Source: Candidatus Aalborgiella aggregata (GTDB lineage Bacteria > Pseudomonadota > Gammaproteobacteria > Burkholderiales > Burkholderiaceae_C). From it: DNA of 64,000 nucleotides. The translations under genes and the position numbers were made by a program. The DNA is taken from contig JADIYY010000001.1 in NCBI GenBank assembly GCA_016705065.1, positions 124,001 through 188,000 of the forward strand, read 5' to 3'. The notes beneath the pieces were generated by a model, which was not told the origin of the DNA, ran no database searches, and saw only the letters and a program-made list of their open reading frames with translations. Numbering within the stretch: the stretch's first letter is position 1; each line of letters opens with the position of its first letter. Of the stretch, positions 8,418-17,324 are shown one piece after another.

Positions 8418-9767
8418 ATGGCAACCGAAGGCAATTTATCAGCCCCCACACGCCACGCAATCGATTGGCAAAACCCAGAGTATTACAACGAAGAAGCCAC
8501 CTTCCATGAGATGGAACGGATCTTTGACATCTGCCACGGCTGCCGTCGTTGCGTGAGTTTGTGCGGTTCATTCCCCACGCTGTTTGATTTGGTTGACGAG
8601 TCCAAAACCATGGAAGTCGATGGTGTGGACAAAAAAGATTACTGGAAAGTTGTGGACCAGTGCTACATCTGCGACCTGTGCTACCTGACCAAATGCCCTT
8701 ACGTGCCGCCACATTCGTTTAATTTGGACTTTCCGCACACCATGCTGCGCGCCAAAGCCATCAAGTTCAAAAAAGGCGAAGTGGGTTTGGGTGAACGTGT
8801 GTTGTCGTCAACTGATGGTACAGGTTCTTTCGCTGGTATCCCTATCGTCACCCAAGTAGTGAATGCCGTGAATAACACCAAAATCACGCGCAATGTGATG
8901 GAAAAAACATTGGGCGTGGACAAGGATGCATGGCTGCCCAGCTTTGCAAATAAAAAGTTCCGATCAGCGGCTGCTACATCGCAAGATTTCGCAGTGAAAG
9001 ACGGTGAAAAGACGCCTGGTAAGGTTGCCATTTATTCAACTTGCTACATCAACTATAACGAACCCGGCATTGGCCACGATTTGTTGAAAATTTTGGACCA
9101 CAACGAAATTCCCTATGTGTTGGTAGAGAAAGAAAGCTGCTGTGGCATGCCCAAATTGGAGTTGGGCGATTTGGATTCTGTTAAACAACACAAAGACAGC
9201 AATATCCCTGTGCTGGCCAAATACGCCAAAGAAGGCTACGCGATATTGAGCGCCGTGCCCAGTTGCACCTTGATGTACAAACAAGAGCTGCCGCTGATGT
9301 TCCCGAATGAAGCTGATGTGGCTATGGTTAAAGAACACATGTGGGACCCGTTTGAATACCTGATGGCGCGTAAGCGTGACGGCTTGCTGAAAGTGGATTT
9401 CCCCGTCGCACTTGGCAAAGTCAGCTACCAAATTCCGTGTCATGGGCGCGTGCAACAAATTGGTAAGAAAACGGAAGAAATGCTCAACATGGTGCCGAAC
9501 ACTCAGGTGCACACACACGAGCGCTGTTCGGGTCATGCAGGCACATTTGGCGTGAAAAAAGCCACCCACCAGCAAGCCATGAAAATTGGCAAGCCATTGT
9601 TCAAAGCCATGGCGAATCACAAAGACGGCGGTTTACCCGATGTCATCAGCTCCGATTGTCCATTGGGCGGTCACCACATTGCCCAAGGCTTTGAAGTGAA
9701 CAATTTAGGCGCGGTGCCGCAAAAGCATCCGCTCACTTTGATTCGTGAAGCCTATGGGTTGAAGTAA
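8418..9767 (+). CDS. Heterodisulfide reductase-like (Fe-S) oxidoreductase
   Basis: 449 residues from the ATG at 8418, which is preceded by GAAAGAGG; upstream in-frame codons reaching into the hairpin are unlikely to be coding. Two [4Fe-4S] motifs are visible: C39-x2-C42-x2-C45-x3-C49 and C82-x2-C85-x2-C88-x4-C93. Further on are two CCG-type cysteine modules (ESCCGMPKLELG and the later ERCSGHAG / SSDCPLGGHH region), as in GlpC/HdrD-like proteins. It probably passes electrons, possibly to the rubrerythrin encoded upstream. Substrate unknown. It is 9 bases from the DUF3501 gene. Confidence 0.85.
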   Translation: MATEGNLSAPTRHAIDWQNPEYYNEEATFHEMERIFDICHGCRRCVSLCGSFPTLFDLVDESKTMEVDGVDKKDYWKVVDQCYICDLCYLTKCPYVPPHSFNLDFPHTMLRAKAIKFKKGEVGLGERVLSSTDGTGSFAGIPIVTQVVNAVNNTKITRNVMEKTLGVDKDAWLPSFANKKFRSAAATSQDFAVKDGEKTPGKVAIYSTCYINYNEPGIGHDLLKILDHNEIPYVLVEKESCCGMPKLELGDLDSVKQHKDSNIPVLAKYAKEGYAILSAVPSCTLMYKQELPLMFPNEADVAMVKEHMWDPFEYLMARKRDGLLKVDFPVALGKVSYQIPCHGRVQQIGKKTEEMLNMVPNTQVHTHERCSGHAGTFGVKKATHQQAMKIGKPLFKAMANHKDGGLPDVISSDCPLGGHHIAQGFEVNNLGAVPQKHPLTLIREAYGLK

Positions 9768-9776
9768 GGAAAAATC

Positions 9777-10370
9777 ATGCAAATTACAGGCAATATCACC
9801 CCCGACAACTTGATGTCTTTAGAGGCTTACAGCAAGTACCGAAAGACCAACAAAGAATCCATTTTGGCGCACCGCAAATTGCGTTCGGTGCATCTTGGCG
9901 AGAACATGACGCTGCAGTTTGAATCTGAAATGACGGTGCGCTACCAAATTCAAGAAATGCTGCGCATTGAAAAAATATTTGAAGAAGACGGCATCGTGCA
10001 AGAAATTGATGTCTATGCACCCTTGGTACCCGATGGCAGCAATTGGAAAGCGACCATGCTGATTGAGTACCCTGATGAAAACGAACGCCGTCGCGAATTG
10101 GCGCGACTCATCGGCGTGGAAGATCGCATGTTCATCGAAGTTGAAGGCCATGCCCGCGTGTATGCGATTGCCGACGAAGACCTAGACCGCGAAAACGATG
10201 AGAAAACCTCGGCCGTGCATTTTGTGCGATTTGAATTGGACGCCGCCATGCGCAAGGCGGTTTTGGCAGGTGCAGGTGTCAAACTCGGCTGCGATCATAC
10301 CAACTACCCTGCCCACATCAATATCGCACCCGAAACGCTGGCATCGCTGGCTGCCGATTTAAAAGCATAA
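9777..10370 (+). CDS. DUF3501 family protein
   Basis: 197 residues, soluble, acidic, no signal peptide or membrane segment. The family is recognised from its start (NLMSLEAYSKYRKTNKESILAHRKLRSVHLG) and the central EMLRIEKIFEEDGIQ-like helix. The function of DUF3501 is not established; it regularly follows the Fe-S oxidoreductase and rubrerythrin genes as here, which suggests a role in the same peroxide-related electron transfer or in assembling it. AAGGAAAAATC precedes the ATG. A strong hairpin follows the gene. Confidence 0.8.
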   Translation: MQITGNITPDNLMSLEAYSKYRKTNKESILAHRKLRSVHLGENMTLQFESEMTVRYQIQEMLRIEKIFEEDGIVQEIDVYAPLVPDGSNWKATMLIEYPDENERRRELARLIGVEDRMFIEVEGHARVYAIADEDLDRENDEKTSAVHFVRFELDAAMRKAVLAGAGVKLGCDHTNYPAHINIAPETLASLAADLKA

Positions 10371-10390
10371 AAGCTACTCGTCAAACAAGA

Positions 10391-10421
10391 AGAGCCTGAT
10401 TTATATGAAAAATCAGGCTCT
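10391..10421. terminator. Hairpin between convergent DUF3501 and lipoprotein genes
   Basis: AGAGCCTGATTT and AAATCAGGCTCT form a 12-base perfect stem with a 7-base loop, 21 bases after the DUF3501 stop. It lies between genes facing each other, so it can serve both strands. It directly abuts a dispersed repeat copy at 10425-10464. Confidence 0.65.
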
Positions 10422-10424
10422 ATC

Positions 10425-10464
10425 CGGCGTATTTATTTCCTAGAGTGCTATTAAAAATATAGCA
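10425..10464 (-). repeat. Dispersed palindromic repeat copy 2
   Basis: Reverse-oriented copy: GGCGTATTTATTTCCTAGAG followed by the hairpin TGCTATTAAAAATATAGCA. Intergenic, between the hairpin at 10391-10421 and the stop of the small lipoprotein gene. Confidence 0.8.
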
Positions 10465-10481
10465 TCTGCGGTATCTGCATC

Positions 10482-10847
10482 TTATCTATTGGCTAAAACC
10501 CAAGGCAGAATCACATCGTAGTAATAGCTGGAATCTATGATTAAGCCTGGATAAGGTACATAGTTGGACGTTTCACCACCACAGTAAGTGGGCGCAGAAT
10601 ACGCATAGCTGGGTCTGCTGAAATCGTATGTTTTGTAATAATCAACTAAATCACGAGCCACTTGCTGACCACTTGGCGAGTTAGCATCGTAATACATGTT
10701 GTTAATGCAAACAACCCCGTTGCCTACATTCAAATTGTCAACAGATAAGAATGAATATTCATCGCTGCCACCGCCACCGCATGCACTTAGCACAGCGATA
10801 GACAGGGCAGCAATACTAGATTTGATCATTGTGAGTGCTTTAGTCAT
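10482..10847 (-). CDS. Small hypothetical lipoprotein, tyrosine-rich
   Basis: 121 residues. A lipoprotein signal peptide is clear: KSSIAALSIAVLSAC with the lipobox LSAC, followed by GGGGSDE, so it is expected to be a lipidated envelope protein. The mature part is rich in Tyr, Ser and Asn (DYYKTYDF, SYAYSAPTY, DSSYYYDVILPW) and holds two further cysteines. AAGGAAT lies before the ATG. No family was recognised. It stands alone between the DUF3501 gene and the decarboxylase gene. Confidence 0.7.
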   Translation of the reverse strand: MTKALTMIKSSIAALSIAVLSACGGGGSDEYSFLSVDNLNVGNGVVCINNMYYDANSPSGQQVARDLVDYYKTYDFSRPSYAYSAPTYCGGETSNYVPYPGLIIDSSYYYDVILPWVLANR

Positions 10848-10953
10848 CTTTATTCCTTTTCAAGTTGGCTAAGCGACATCGCCCAACCCTGTATTCATAT
10901 TAATACCAAACAGAACGCTGTGGTTGACATAGCTCAATTTGAAATGGCGATTT

Positions 10954-13230
10954 TCATATTTTTACGCAGTCTGCGTAATACTGTTTTTTACCGTTGGCGT
11001 CTTCTTCTACCACTAGTCCATGGATGTCGGTTTCAAAACCTGGGCATTGTTCGTTGAATTCGCGTGAAAACTTCAGGTAGGACACAATTTTCTTGTTGAA
11101 TACTTCGCCTGGTATTAAAAGTGGAATGCCAGGGGGGTAGGGTGTGACCAAACCGACAGTGATGCGACCTTCTAAGTCGTCAATCGATACTCGCTCGGTA
11201 TTGCGTTTGGCAATTTGGGCATAGGCATCACTGGGCTTCATGGCGGGGGTCAAGTCGCTCAGGTACATATCGGTGGTTAAGCGTGCAATGTCGTATTTGG
11301 CGTACAAGGTGTGCAAATGATGGCATAGATCAGCCAAACCCATTTTTTCGTATTTGCGGTGCTTTTGGCAAAACTCAGGCAAGATGCGCCACATGGGTTG
11401 GTTTTTGTCGTAGTCGTCTTTAAACTGTTGAAGCGCAGTCAACATGCTGTTCCAACGGCCTTTGGTGATGCCAATGGTGAACATAATGAAGAAACTGTAC
11501 AGCCCAGTTTTCTCAACGACCACGCCATGCTCCGCTAAAAATTTGCTGACTATGTTGGCTGGGATGCCAGTTTTTGCAAACTTGCCATTCAAATCCATAC
11601 CAGGTGTCACGATGGTGCATTTGATAGGGTCCAGCATATTGAAGCCGGTGGCCATCTTGCCAAAGCCGTGCCAGTTGACGCCGTTTTTAGCAGTTTTTGA
11701 TTCGCCTTTAATGATCCAATCGCTGGCTTTGCCAATGCCGTCTTCTGCTAACTTCTCAGGTCCCCAGACTTTGAACCACCAGTCGTCGCCATATTCCGCA
11801 TCAATTTTGCGCATGGCCCGTCTAAAATCCAAAGCCTCGACGATGCTCTCTTCCACTAAAGCGGTACCACCTGGAGGCTCCATCATGGCAGCGGCCACAT
11901 CGCAACTGGCGATGATGCTGTATTGTGGTGAGGTACTGGTGTGCATCAAATAGGCTTCATTGAACAAGTGCTTGTCCAATTTGACTGTCTGCGAATCTTG
12001 CACCAGCACGTGACTGGCTTGGCTGATACCGGCCAACAGTTTGTGAATCGATTGGGTTGAATACACCACCGCTTCCTTAGGGCGTTTGCGGTTTTTACCC
12101 ATGGCGTGGTAGCTGCCATAAAACGGGTGAAACGCAGCGTGCGGCAACCATGCTTCGTCAAAATGCAAGTTCTCAACATAGCCGTCTAGCATGTCTTTAA
12201 TGGTTTCGGTGTTGTACAAAACACCGTCATAAGTCGACTGTGTCAGAGTCAAGATGCGTGGCTTGAGATTTTTTGTGTCCACCCCTTTGAGCAAGGGATT
12301 AGCCTTGATTTTGGCTTGAATCGATTTGATTTCAAACTCTTCTTTGGGAATGGGACCAATGATGCCAAAGTGGTTGCGCGTAGGCTTTAAGAAAACAGGA
12401 ATTGCACCTGTCATGATGATGGCGTGCAGGTTTGATTTGTGGCAATTGCGGTCTACTACCACGATGTCGCCGGGTGCAACGGTGTGATGCCACACCATTT
12501 TGTTACTGGTCGATGTACCGTTGGTGACAAAAAAGCAATGGTCAGCATTGAAAATTCGCGCGGCGTTGCGTTCGCTTTCGCCAATGGCGCCATTGTGGTC
12601 CAGCAGTTGGCCCAATTCTTCAACCGCATTGCATACGTCAGCACGCAGCATGTTTTCACCATAAAACTGGTGGTACATCTGCCCAACAGGGCTTTTTAAG
12701 AAGGCCACGCCGCCTGAATGACCAGGACAATGCCAGCTGTAAGAGCCGTCTTCGGCATAGTCCAGCAAGGCTTTGAAGAAGGGCGGTTGGATGCTCTCAA
12801 GGTAACTTTTTGCTTCGCGGATGATGTGACGTGCTACAAATTCAGGTGTGTCTTCAAACATGTGAATGAAGCCGTGCAGTTCACGCAAAATATCGTTCGG
12901 AATGTGGTGCGATGTTTTGGTTTCACCATAGATGTAGATTGGAACGTCCAAATTCTTGCGACGCACTTCTTCAATGAAATGACGCAGATTCAGCACAGCT
13001 GGGTCTAAATCTGGCCCGGGTGTGAATTCATCATCATCTACCGACAAAATGAACGCACTGGCACGGCTCTGTTGCTGAGCGAACTGGCTCAAATCACCAT
13101 AGCTGGTGGCACCCAGCACCTCAAAGCCTTCGCTTTCAAACGCTTGTGCAAGCGCACGTATACCCAGGCCAGAAGTGTTTTCAGAACGGAAATCTTCGTC
13201 AATGATGACAATGGGAAAGCGAAATTTCAT
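10954..13230 (-). CDS. Orn/Lys/Arg decarboxylase, PLP fold-type I (large biodegradative type)
   Basis: 758 residues, matching the large biodegradative arginine/lysine decarboxylases. The N-terminal wing domain begins FPIVIIDEDFRSENTSGLGI; the PLP core includes SYSWHCPGHSGGVAFLKSPVG, the HFDEAWLPHAAF stretch with the cofactor-binding Asp, and STQSIHKLLAG with the Schiff-base lysine near residue 396; the C-terminal domain follows. It converts a basic amino acid to a polyamine or agmatine and CO2 in the cytoplasm, either for acid resistance or polyamine supply. The length is closest to AdiA-type arginine decarboxylase (756 residues in E. coli), but the substrate is not settled by sequence reading. 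No antiporter gene is adjacent, which weakens a dedicated acid-resistance system here. Confidence 0.88.
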   Translation of the reverse strand: MKFRFPIVIIDEDFRSENTSGLGIRALAQAFESEGFEVLGATSYGDLSQFAQQQSRASAFILSVDDDEFTPGPDLDPAVLNLRHFIEEVRRKNLDVPIYIYGETKTSHHIPNDILRELHGFIHMFEDTPEFVARHIIREAKSYLESIQPPFFKALLDYAEDGSYSWHCPGHSGGVAFLKSPVGQMYHQFYGENMLRADVCNAVEELGQLLDHNGAIGESERNAARIFNADHCFFVTNGTSTSNKMVWHHTVAPGDIVVVDRNCHKSNLHAIIMTGAIPVFLKPTRNHFGIIGPIPKEEFEIKSIQAKIKANPLLKGVDTKNLKPRILTLTQSTYDGVLYNTETIKDMLDGYVENLHFDEAWLPHAAFHPFYGSYHAMGKNRKRPKEAVVYSTQSIHKLLAGISQASHVLVQDSQTVKLDKHLFNEAYLMHTSTSPQYSIIASCDVAAAMMEPPGGTALVEESIVEALDFRRAMRKIDAEYGDDWWFKVWGPEKLAEDGIGKASDWIIKGESKTAKNGVNWHGFGKMATGFNMLDPIKCTIVTPGMDLNGKFAKTGIPANIVSKFLAEHGVVVEKTGLYSFFIMFTIGITKGRWNSMLTALQQFKDDYDKNQPMWRILPEFCQKHRKYEKMGLADLCHHLHTLYAKYDIARLTTDMYLSDLTPAMKPSDAYAQIAKRNTERVSIDDLEGRITVGLVTPYPPGIPLLIPGEVFNKKIVSYLKFSREFNEQCPGFETDIHGLVVEEDANGKKQYYADCVKI

Positions 13231-13475
13231 GGCGGTAAGTCAGTGCGGGTTGGAGGGGTTTAACAAACGCTTGCGCTTGAAAACAGCAGAAGCGACAAAA
13301 TATAGGCGAAGTGTAAGGAATATATGGACTACTCTACTGACTTAGGCGACTTTTTAGTGTGTAAACGGTCAAAATGTATTCAAAATGCGTTCAAATGTGA
13401 TGTAGTTAAGACAGATTGTTCTTGTCGCGGGGTTTGCAAGTTGTTATCTTCACAGGTTATTCAAAGGAGTAGGTG

Positions 13476-13901
13476 ATGGATGATGCCAATATTTGGTGGT
13501 TACTGACCGGTGTGACCGTGGCGGCAGAGCTGATGACGGGTACGTTTTACCTATTGATGTTTGCGCTTGGTTTGGCAGCGGCAGCCATTGCCGCAAGCTT
13601 GGGTTTGGGTGTGTCCACGCAATTGGTGATAGCTGCCGTTGTGGGCGGTGGCGCTGTGGTGGCTTGGCATTTGTTGCGGGGTAAAAAATCGGTCGGGAAA
13701 AATGCCGAGTTCAACAGTGACGTGAACATGGACATTGGACAAACCATTTATGTGGAATCTTGGCAGCCGGATGGCACAGCCAGTGTCAAATACCGCGGTG
13801 CTAATTGGACAGCGCAATTGCAAGCGGGTAGCGACGCTTCTTCCGGAAATTTTGTGATTGAGCAAGTCGTAGGTAGCCGGTTCATCGTCAAGAAGATTTG
13901 A
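13476..13901 (+). CDS. NfeD family membrane protein
   Basis: 141 residues from the ATG at 13476, which has AAAGGAG 6 bases upstream; a GTG one codon earlier is too close to that site. The N-terminal half has two to three hydrophobic segments (WWLLTGVTVAAEL, FALGLAAAAIAASLGLG, LVIAAVVGGGAVVAWHLL), and the C-terminal half is a soluble OB-fold domain (MDIGQTIYVESWQPDGTASVKYRG) characteristic of NfeD short forms. NfeD proteins partner stomatin-like SPFH proteins, and such a gene follows 37 bases downstream, supporting a membrane microdomain pair. Confidence 0.88.
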   Translation: MDDANIWWLLTGVTVAAELMTGTFYLLMFALGLAAAAIAASLGLGVSTQLVIAAVVGGGAVVAWHLLRGKKSVGKNAEFNSDVNMDIGQTIYVESWQPDGTASVKYRGANWTAQLQAGSDASSGNFVIEQVVGSRFIVKKI

Positions 13902-13938
13902 CCTTCATTTTTTCGCTATTTATTAAAAGGAATACATC

Positions 13939-14859
13939 ATGGGATTTGAAATTGCCATAGTTCTACTAATCATCGCGGGCATCTTTATTATGCGCACTAT
14001 CAAAGTCGTGCCGCAACAGCATGCTTGGGTGATTGAGCGTTTGGGTAAATACCATGCCACCTTGACACCTGGTTTGAACTTTTTAGTGCCCTTTATTGAT
14101 AAAGTCGCATACAAACATGTGCTCAAAGAAATCACCTTAGACATTCCTAGCCAGGTGTGTATCACCAAGGACAACACGCAATTGCAAGTGGATGGCGTGT
14201 TGTATTTTCAAGTGACCGATGCCATGCGCGCCAGTTATGGCTCCAACAATTACGTTATGGCGATCACGCAATTGGCGCAAACCTCATTGCGCAGTGTGAT
14301 TGGTAAATTGGAGCTCGATAAAACCTTTGAAGAGCGCGACATCATCAATGCTCAGGTTGTTGCCGCAATTGACGAAGCTGCATTGAATTGGGGTGTGAAA
14401 GTGCTGCGCTATGAAATCAAAGATTTGACACCACCCAAAGAAATTTTGCACGCCATGCAAGCGCAAATCACAGCTGAACGTGGCAAACGCGCTTTGATCG
14501 CAGCATCTGAAGGTCGTCGTCAAGAGCAAATCAACATCGCGACGGGTGAGCGCGAAGCTTTCATTGCACGATCCGAAGGTGAAAAACAAGCCGCCATCAA
14601 CAAAGCGCAAGGCGATGCCGCCGCCATCACCGCTGTGGCCGATGCCAATGCGCATGCGATTGAAGTGGTGGCAGCGGCGATTCGCCAACCTGGTGGCGCA
14701 GAAGCGGTGCAATTAAAAGTGGCTGAGGAAGCCGTGCAAGCTTACGGCAAAGTGGCCAGCGAATCGACCACTACATTGATTGTGCCCGGCGACATGAGCC
14801 AAGTGTCCACCCTGATAGCCACCGCCATGAAAATGGGGCAAGCGGTTAAAGCACCATAA
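13939..14859 (+). CDS. qmcA: Stomatin-like SPFH/Band 7 protein (QmcA/paraslipin type)
   Basis: 306 residues. One N-terminal membrane anchor (IAIVLLIIAGIFIM) is followed by the SPFH domain beginning VVPQQHAWVIERLGKYHATLTPGLNFLVPFID, then a coiled-coil rich in Ala, Glu and Arg (EGRRQEQINIATGEREAFIARSEG). Members form large rings in the inner membrane and recruit proteases or other partners; NfeD proteins are their usual genetic neighbours, as here. AAAAGGAAT precedes the ATG. The qmcA name rests on E. coli similarity and context rather than on direct evidence of function. Confidence 0.88.
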   Translation: MGFEIAIVLLIIAGIFIMRTIKVVPQQHAWVIERLGKYHATLTPGLNFLVPFIDKVAYKHVLKEITLDIPSQVCITKDNTQLQVDGVLYFQVTDAMRASYGSNNYVMAITQLAQTSLRSVIGKLELDKTFEERDIINAQVVAAIDEAALNWGVKVLRYEIKDLTPPKEILHAMQAQITAERGKRALIAASEGRRQEQINIATGEREAFIARSEGEKQAAINKAQGDAAAITAVADANAHAIEVVAAAIRQPGGAEAVQLKVAEEAVQAYGKVASESTTTLIVPGDMSQVSTLIATAMKMGQAVKAP

Positions 14860-14950
14860 CTGATTGTCAACAAGCAATAATCACCAATCATCACAAAGTA
14901 AAGCAGATAATCCTTTGCACTTAACCAGTGTCTACCAAACAGTCTCATTT

Positions 14951-16141
14951 ATGAAAATCATTGATTCCATCGCCCAACAAGCTGCCAGCATTGCCAGCAT
15001 CCGTAGACAAATTCATGCCAACCCAGAGTTGTGTTTTGAGGAAGTGCAAACGGCCGATTTGGTTGAAGCCAAATTAACAGAATGGGGCATACCGTTTCAT
15101 CGCGGTTTGGGTAAAACAGGAATTGTGGGCATTGTCAAAAATGGCAATTCCGACCGCGCCATAGGCTTACGCGCCGACATGGATGCCTTGCCCATGCAAG
15201 AGTTCAACACCTTTGCACACGCCAGTAAAAATGCGGGCAAGATGCATGCTTGCGGGCACGATGGCCATACGGCTATGTTGCTGGCAGCGGCGCAGCATTT
15301 TGCTAAGCACCGCAATTTTAACGGCACGGTGTATTTGATTTTTCAACCCGCTGAAGAAGGCGGCGGTGGCGCACGTGAGATGATCAAAGAAGGATTGTTT
15401 GAAAAATTCCCTATGCAAGCTGTGTACGGCATGCACAACTGGCCTGGCATGGCAGCTGGGCAATTTGCGGTGAGTCCTGGCCCTGTGATGGCGTCCAGCA
15501 ATGAATTCAAAATCGTCATCAAGGGCAAAGGCGGTCACGCAGCATTACCCCATGATGGCGTTGACCCAGTATTGGCAGCATGCCAAATGGTGCAAGCTTT
15601 TCAAACCATCATCAGCCGCAATAAAAAACCGATTGAAGCAGGTGTGATTTCTGTCACCATGATTCACGCCGGTGAGGCTACCAATGTGATACCTGATAGT
15701 GTGGAATTACAAGGCACAGTACGTACGTTCACCGTTGAATTGATTGATTTAATTGAAACGCGCATGCGTGAAATTGCTGAACATACCAGCGCCGCATTCA
15801 ATGCTACCTGCGATTTTGAATTTGACCGCAATTACCCACCGACCATTAACAGCGCAACCGAAGCCAACTTTGCAGCAGAAGTAATGCGCGGAATTGTGGG
15901 TACAGACAACGTCAAAGCACAAGAGCCGACCATGGGGGCAGAAGATTTCTCCTACATGCTACAAGCAAAACCCGGTGCGTATTGTTTTATCGCCAATGGC
16001 GATGGCGATCACCGCGCCATAGGACATGGTGGTGGCCCTTGCATGTTGCACAACCCCAGCTATGACTTCAATGACAATTTGATTCCACTGGGTGCCACCT
16101 ATTGGGTGAAATTGGTTGAATCAGCGCTACCGGCCGCGTAA
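14951..16141 (+). CDS. M20 family amidohydrolase (hippurate hydrolase-like, M20D)
   Basis: 396 residues from the ATG at 14951 (KIIDSIAQQAASIASIRRQIHANPEL is the usual N-terminus of the family; earlier in-frame codons lie in the intergenic gap). Metal-site motifs are visible: GLRADMDALP at 72-81, HACGHDGHTAML at 99-110 (C101, H103) and FQPAEEGGGGAREMI from 131 with E135/E136, followed by the dimerisation domain (KGKGGHAALPHDGVDPV). Such enzymes remove acyl groups from amino acids (hippurate, N-acetyl amino acids, indole-acetyl conjugates). The substrate cannot be specified. Same direction as the DUF2817 gene that follows 42 bases later. Confidence 0.88.
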   Translation: MKIIDSIAQQAASIASIRRQIHANPELCFEEVQTADLVEAKLTEWGIPFHRGLGKTGIVGIVKNGNSDRAIGLRADMDALPMQEFNTFAHASKNAGKMHACGHDGHTAMLLAAAQHFAKHRNFNGTVYLIFQPAEEGGGGAREMIKEGLFEKFPMQAVYGMHNWPGMAAGQFAVSPGPVMASSNEFKIVIKGKGGHAALPHDGVDPVLAACQMVQAFQTIISRNKKPIEAGVISVTMIHAGEATNVIPDSVELQGTVRTFTVELIDLIETRMREIAEHTSAAFNATCDFEFDRNYPPTINSATEANFAAEVMRGIVGTDNVKAQEPTMGAEDFSYMLQAKPGAYCFIANGDGDHRAIGHGGGPCMLHNPSYDFNDNLIPLGATYWVKLVESALPAA

Positions 16142-16183
16142 ATTGTCTATTTAAGTCTTTCAACAACAAAACAAGGTGTGAAC

Positions 16184-17317
16184 ATGATTGAAGTAGGCGC
16201 AGCCTTTTCCAGCACATACGCAGAAGCGCGTATCAAGTTTTTAGAAGCAGCAGCCATTGCTGGTTTGCAAATAAATTCATTCAATCACCCACTTTTGGGA
16301 AAAGATGGTGAAACACTGGCCATGGATACTGCTTTGCAGTTACCTGCCAGTGGCAAGGCCAGCGACAAATTGCTGATTCTCAGCAGCGCGTGCCATGGTG
16401 TTGAAGGCTATTGTGGATCGGGTGTGCAAACTTATGCCTTGCACGATGCCGAATGGTTGGCACATGCGCGAGCGCATGATGTGACGGTGCTTTACATCCA
16501 TGCGCTGAACCCGTATGGTTTTTCGCACATTCGGCGCACCACGCACGAGAATGTGGATTTGAATCGCAACTTCCACGATTTTTCCAAACCATTGCCGGTT
16601 AACGCTGCGTACCGTGAAGTCGCTGAGATGCTGATGCCAGACCACTGGCCGCCCAATGCAGACAACATGGCTTTGTTGCAAGCCTATATCGCCAAGCATG
16701 GCGAGTTTGCTTTTCAAGCGGCCGTTTCAGGTGGGCAACACGAGTATCCGAAGGGTTTGTTTTATGGTGGTGTAGCACCCACGTGGAGCAATGTGACTCT
16801 CAGAAGTGTCTTGAGTCAACATGCGTCTGGAGTCAATAAAGTGGGCTGGATTGATTTACACACCGGCTTAGGCCCCAGCGGTTTGGGTGAACGCATTTTT
16901 GCTGGCAAAAACGACGCTGTCGCACTGGCACGCACACGCCGCTGGTGGGCAGGGGCGCAAAAAGAGGACGGCACATATGAAACACCGATCACATCGTTTT
17001 ATGACGGCACATCAACTTCTGCCAAACTCACCGGTTTGATGTGGAGCGCGGCGGATGATGCATTTCCAAATGCCGAGTACACCGCCATTGCCATGGAATA
17101 TGGCACCGTACCGCAATTGCAAGTGAGTATGGCGTTGCGGGCTGAAAATTGGTTGCATCACAACCCTACGCACCCCGATGCAACACCTACCATGACGCGC
17201 AAAATCAAACAAGACATGTTGGACGCATTTTTCACCAATACCGATAATTGGAAAACCCAAATCATCACACAAGCAAGGCAGTCTTTGTTTCAAGCTGTGG
17301 CGGGATTAAATTCTTAA
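16184..17317 (+). CDS. DUF2817 family, M14 carboxypeptidase-like metalloprotein
   Basis: 377 residues from the ATG at 16184, which has AAGGTG upstream; the GTG at 16178 overlaps that site. The M14-type zinc site is suggested by SACHGVEGYCGSG (HxxE pattern) in the first third and DLHTGLGPSG in the middle, with NVDLNRNFHDF as the substrate-carboxylate binding segment (NxxxNRNF). A late EYGTVP may contain the catalytic Glu. It is cytoplasmic (no signal peptide). DUF2817 proteins are taken to be succinylglutamate desuccinylase/carboxypeptidase-like enzymes of unknown substrate. Pairing with an M20 amidohydrolase suggests degradation of acyl-amino acids or small peptides (inference). Confidence 0.82.
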   Translation: MIEVGAAFSSTYAEARIKFLEAAAIAGLQINSFNHPLLGKDGETLAMDTALQLPASGKASDKLLILSSACHGVEGYCGSGVQTYALHDAEWLAHARAHDVTVLYIHALNPYGFSHIRRTTHENVDLNRNFHDFSKPLPVNAAYREVAEMLMPDHWPPNADNMALLQAYIAKHGEFAFQAAVSGGQHEYPKGLFYGGVAPTWSNVTLRSVLSQHASGVNKVGWIDLHTGLGPSGLGERIFAGKNDAVALARTRRWWAGAQKEDGTYETPITSFYDGTSTSAKLTGLMWSAADDAFPNAEYTAIAMEYGTVPQLQVSMALRAENWLHHNPTHPDATPTMTRKIKQDMLDAFFTNTDNWKTQIITQARQSLFQAVAGLNS

Positions 17318-17324
17318 AAATTGT

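Noticed and set aside
9036..9620. Minus-strand open frame of 194 codons within the Fe-S oxidoreductase gene
   Set aside because: The sense frame has complete cysteine motifs; the antisense product is rich in His and Phe and has no recognisable family.
13231..13475. The 245-base gap before the NfeD gene was examined for a small gene or RNA
   Set aside because: Only short frames without ribosome binding sites or family resemblance were seen; it is best taken as the divergent promoter region.
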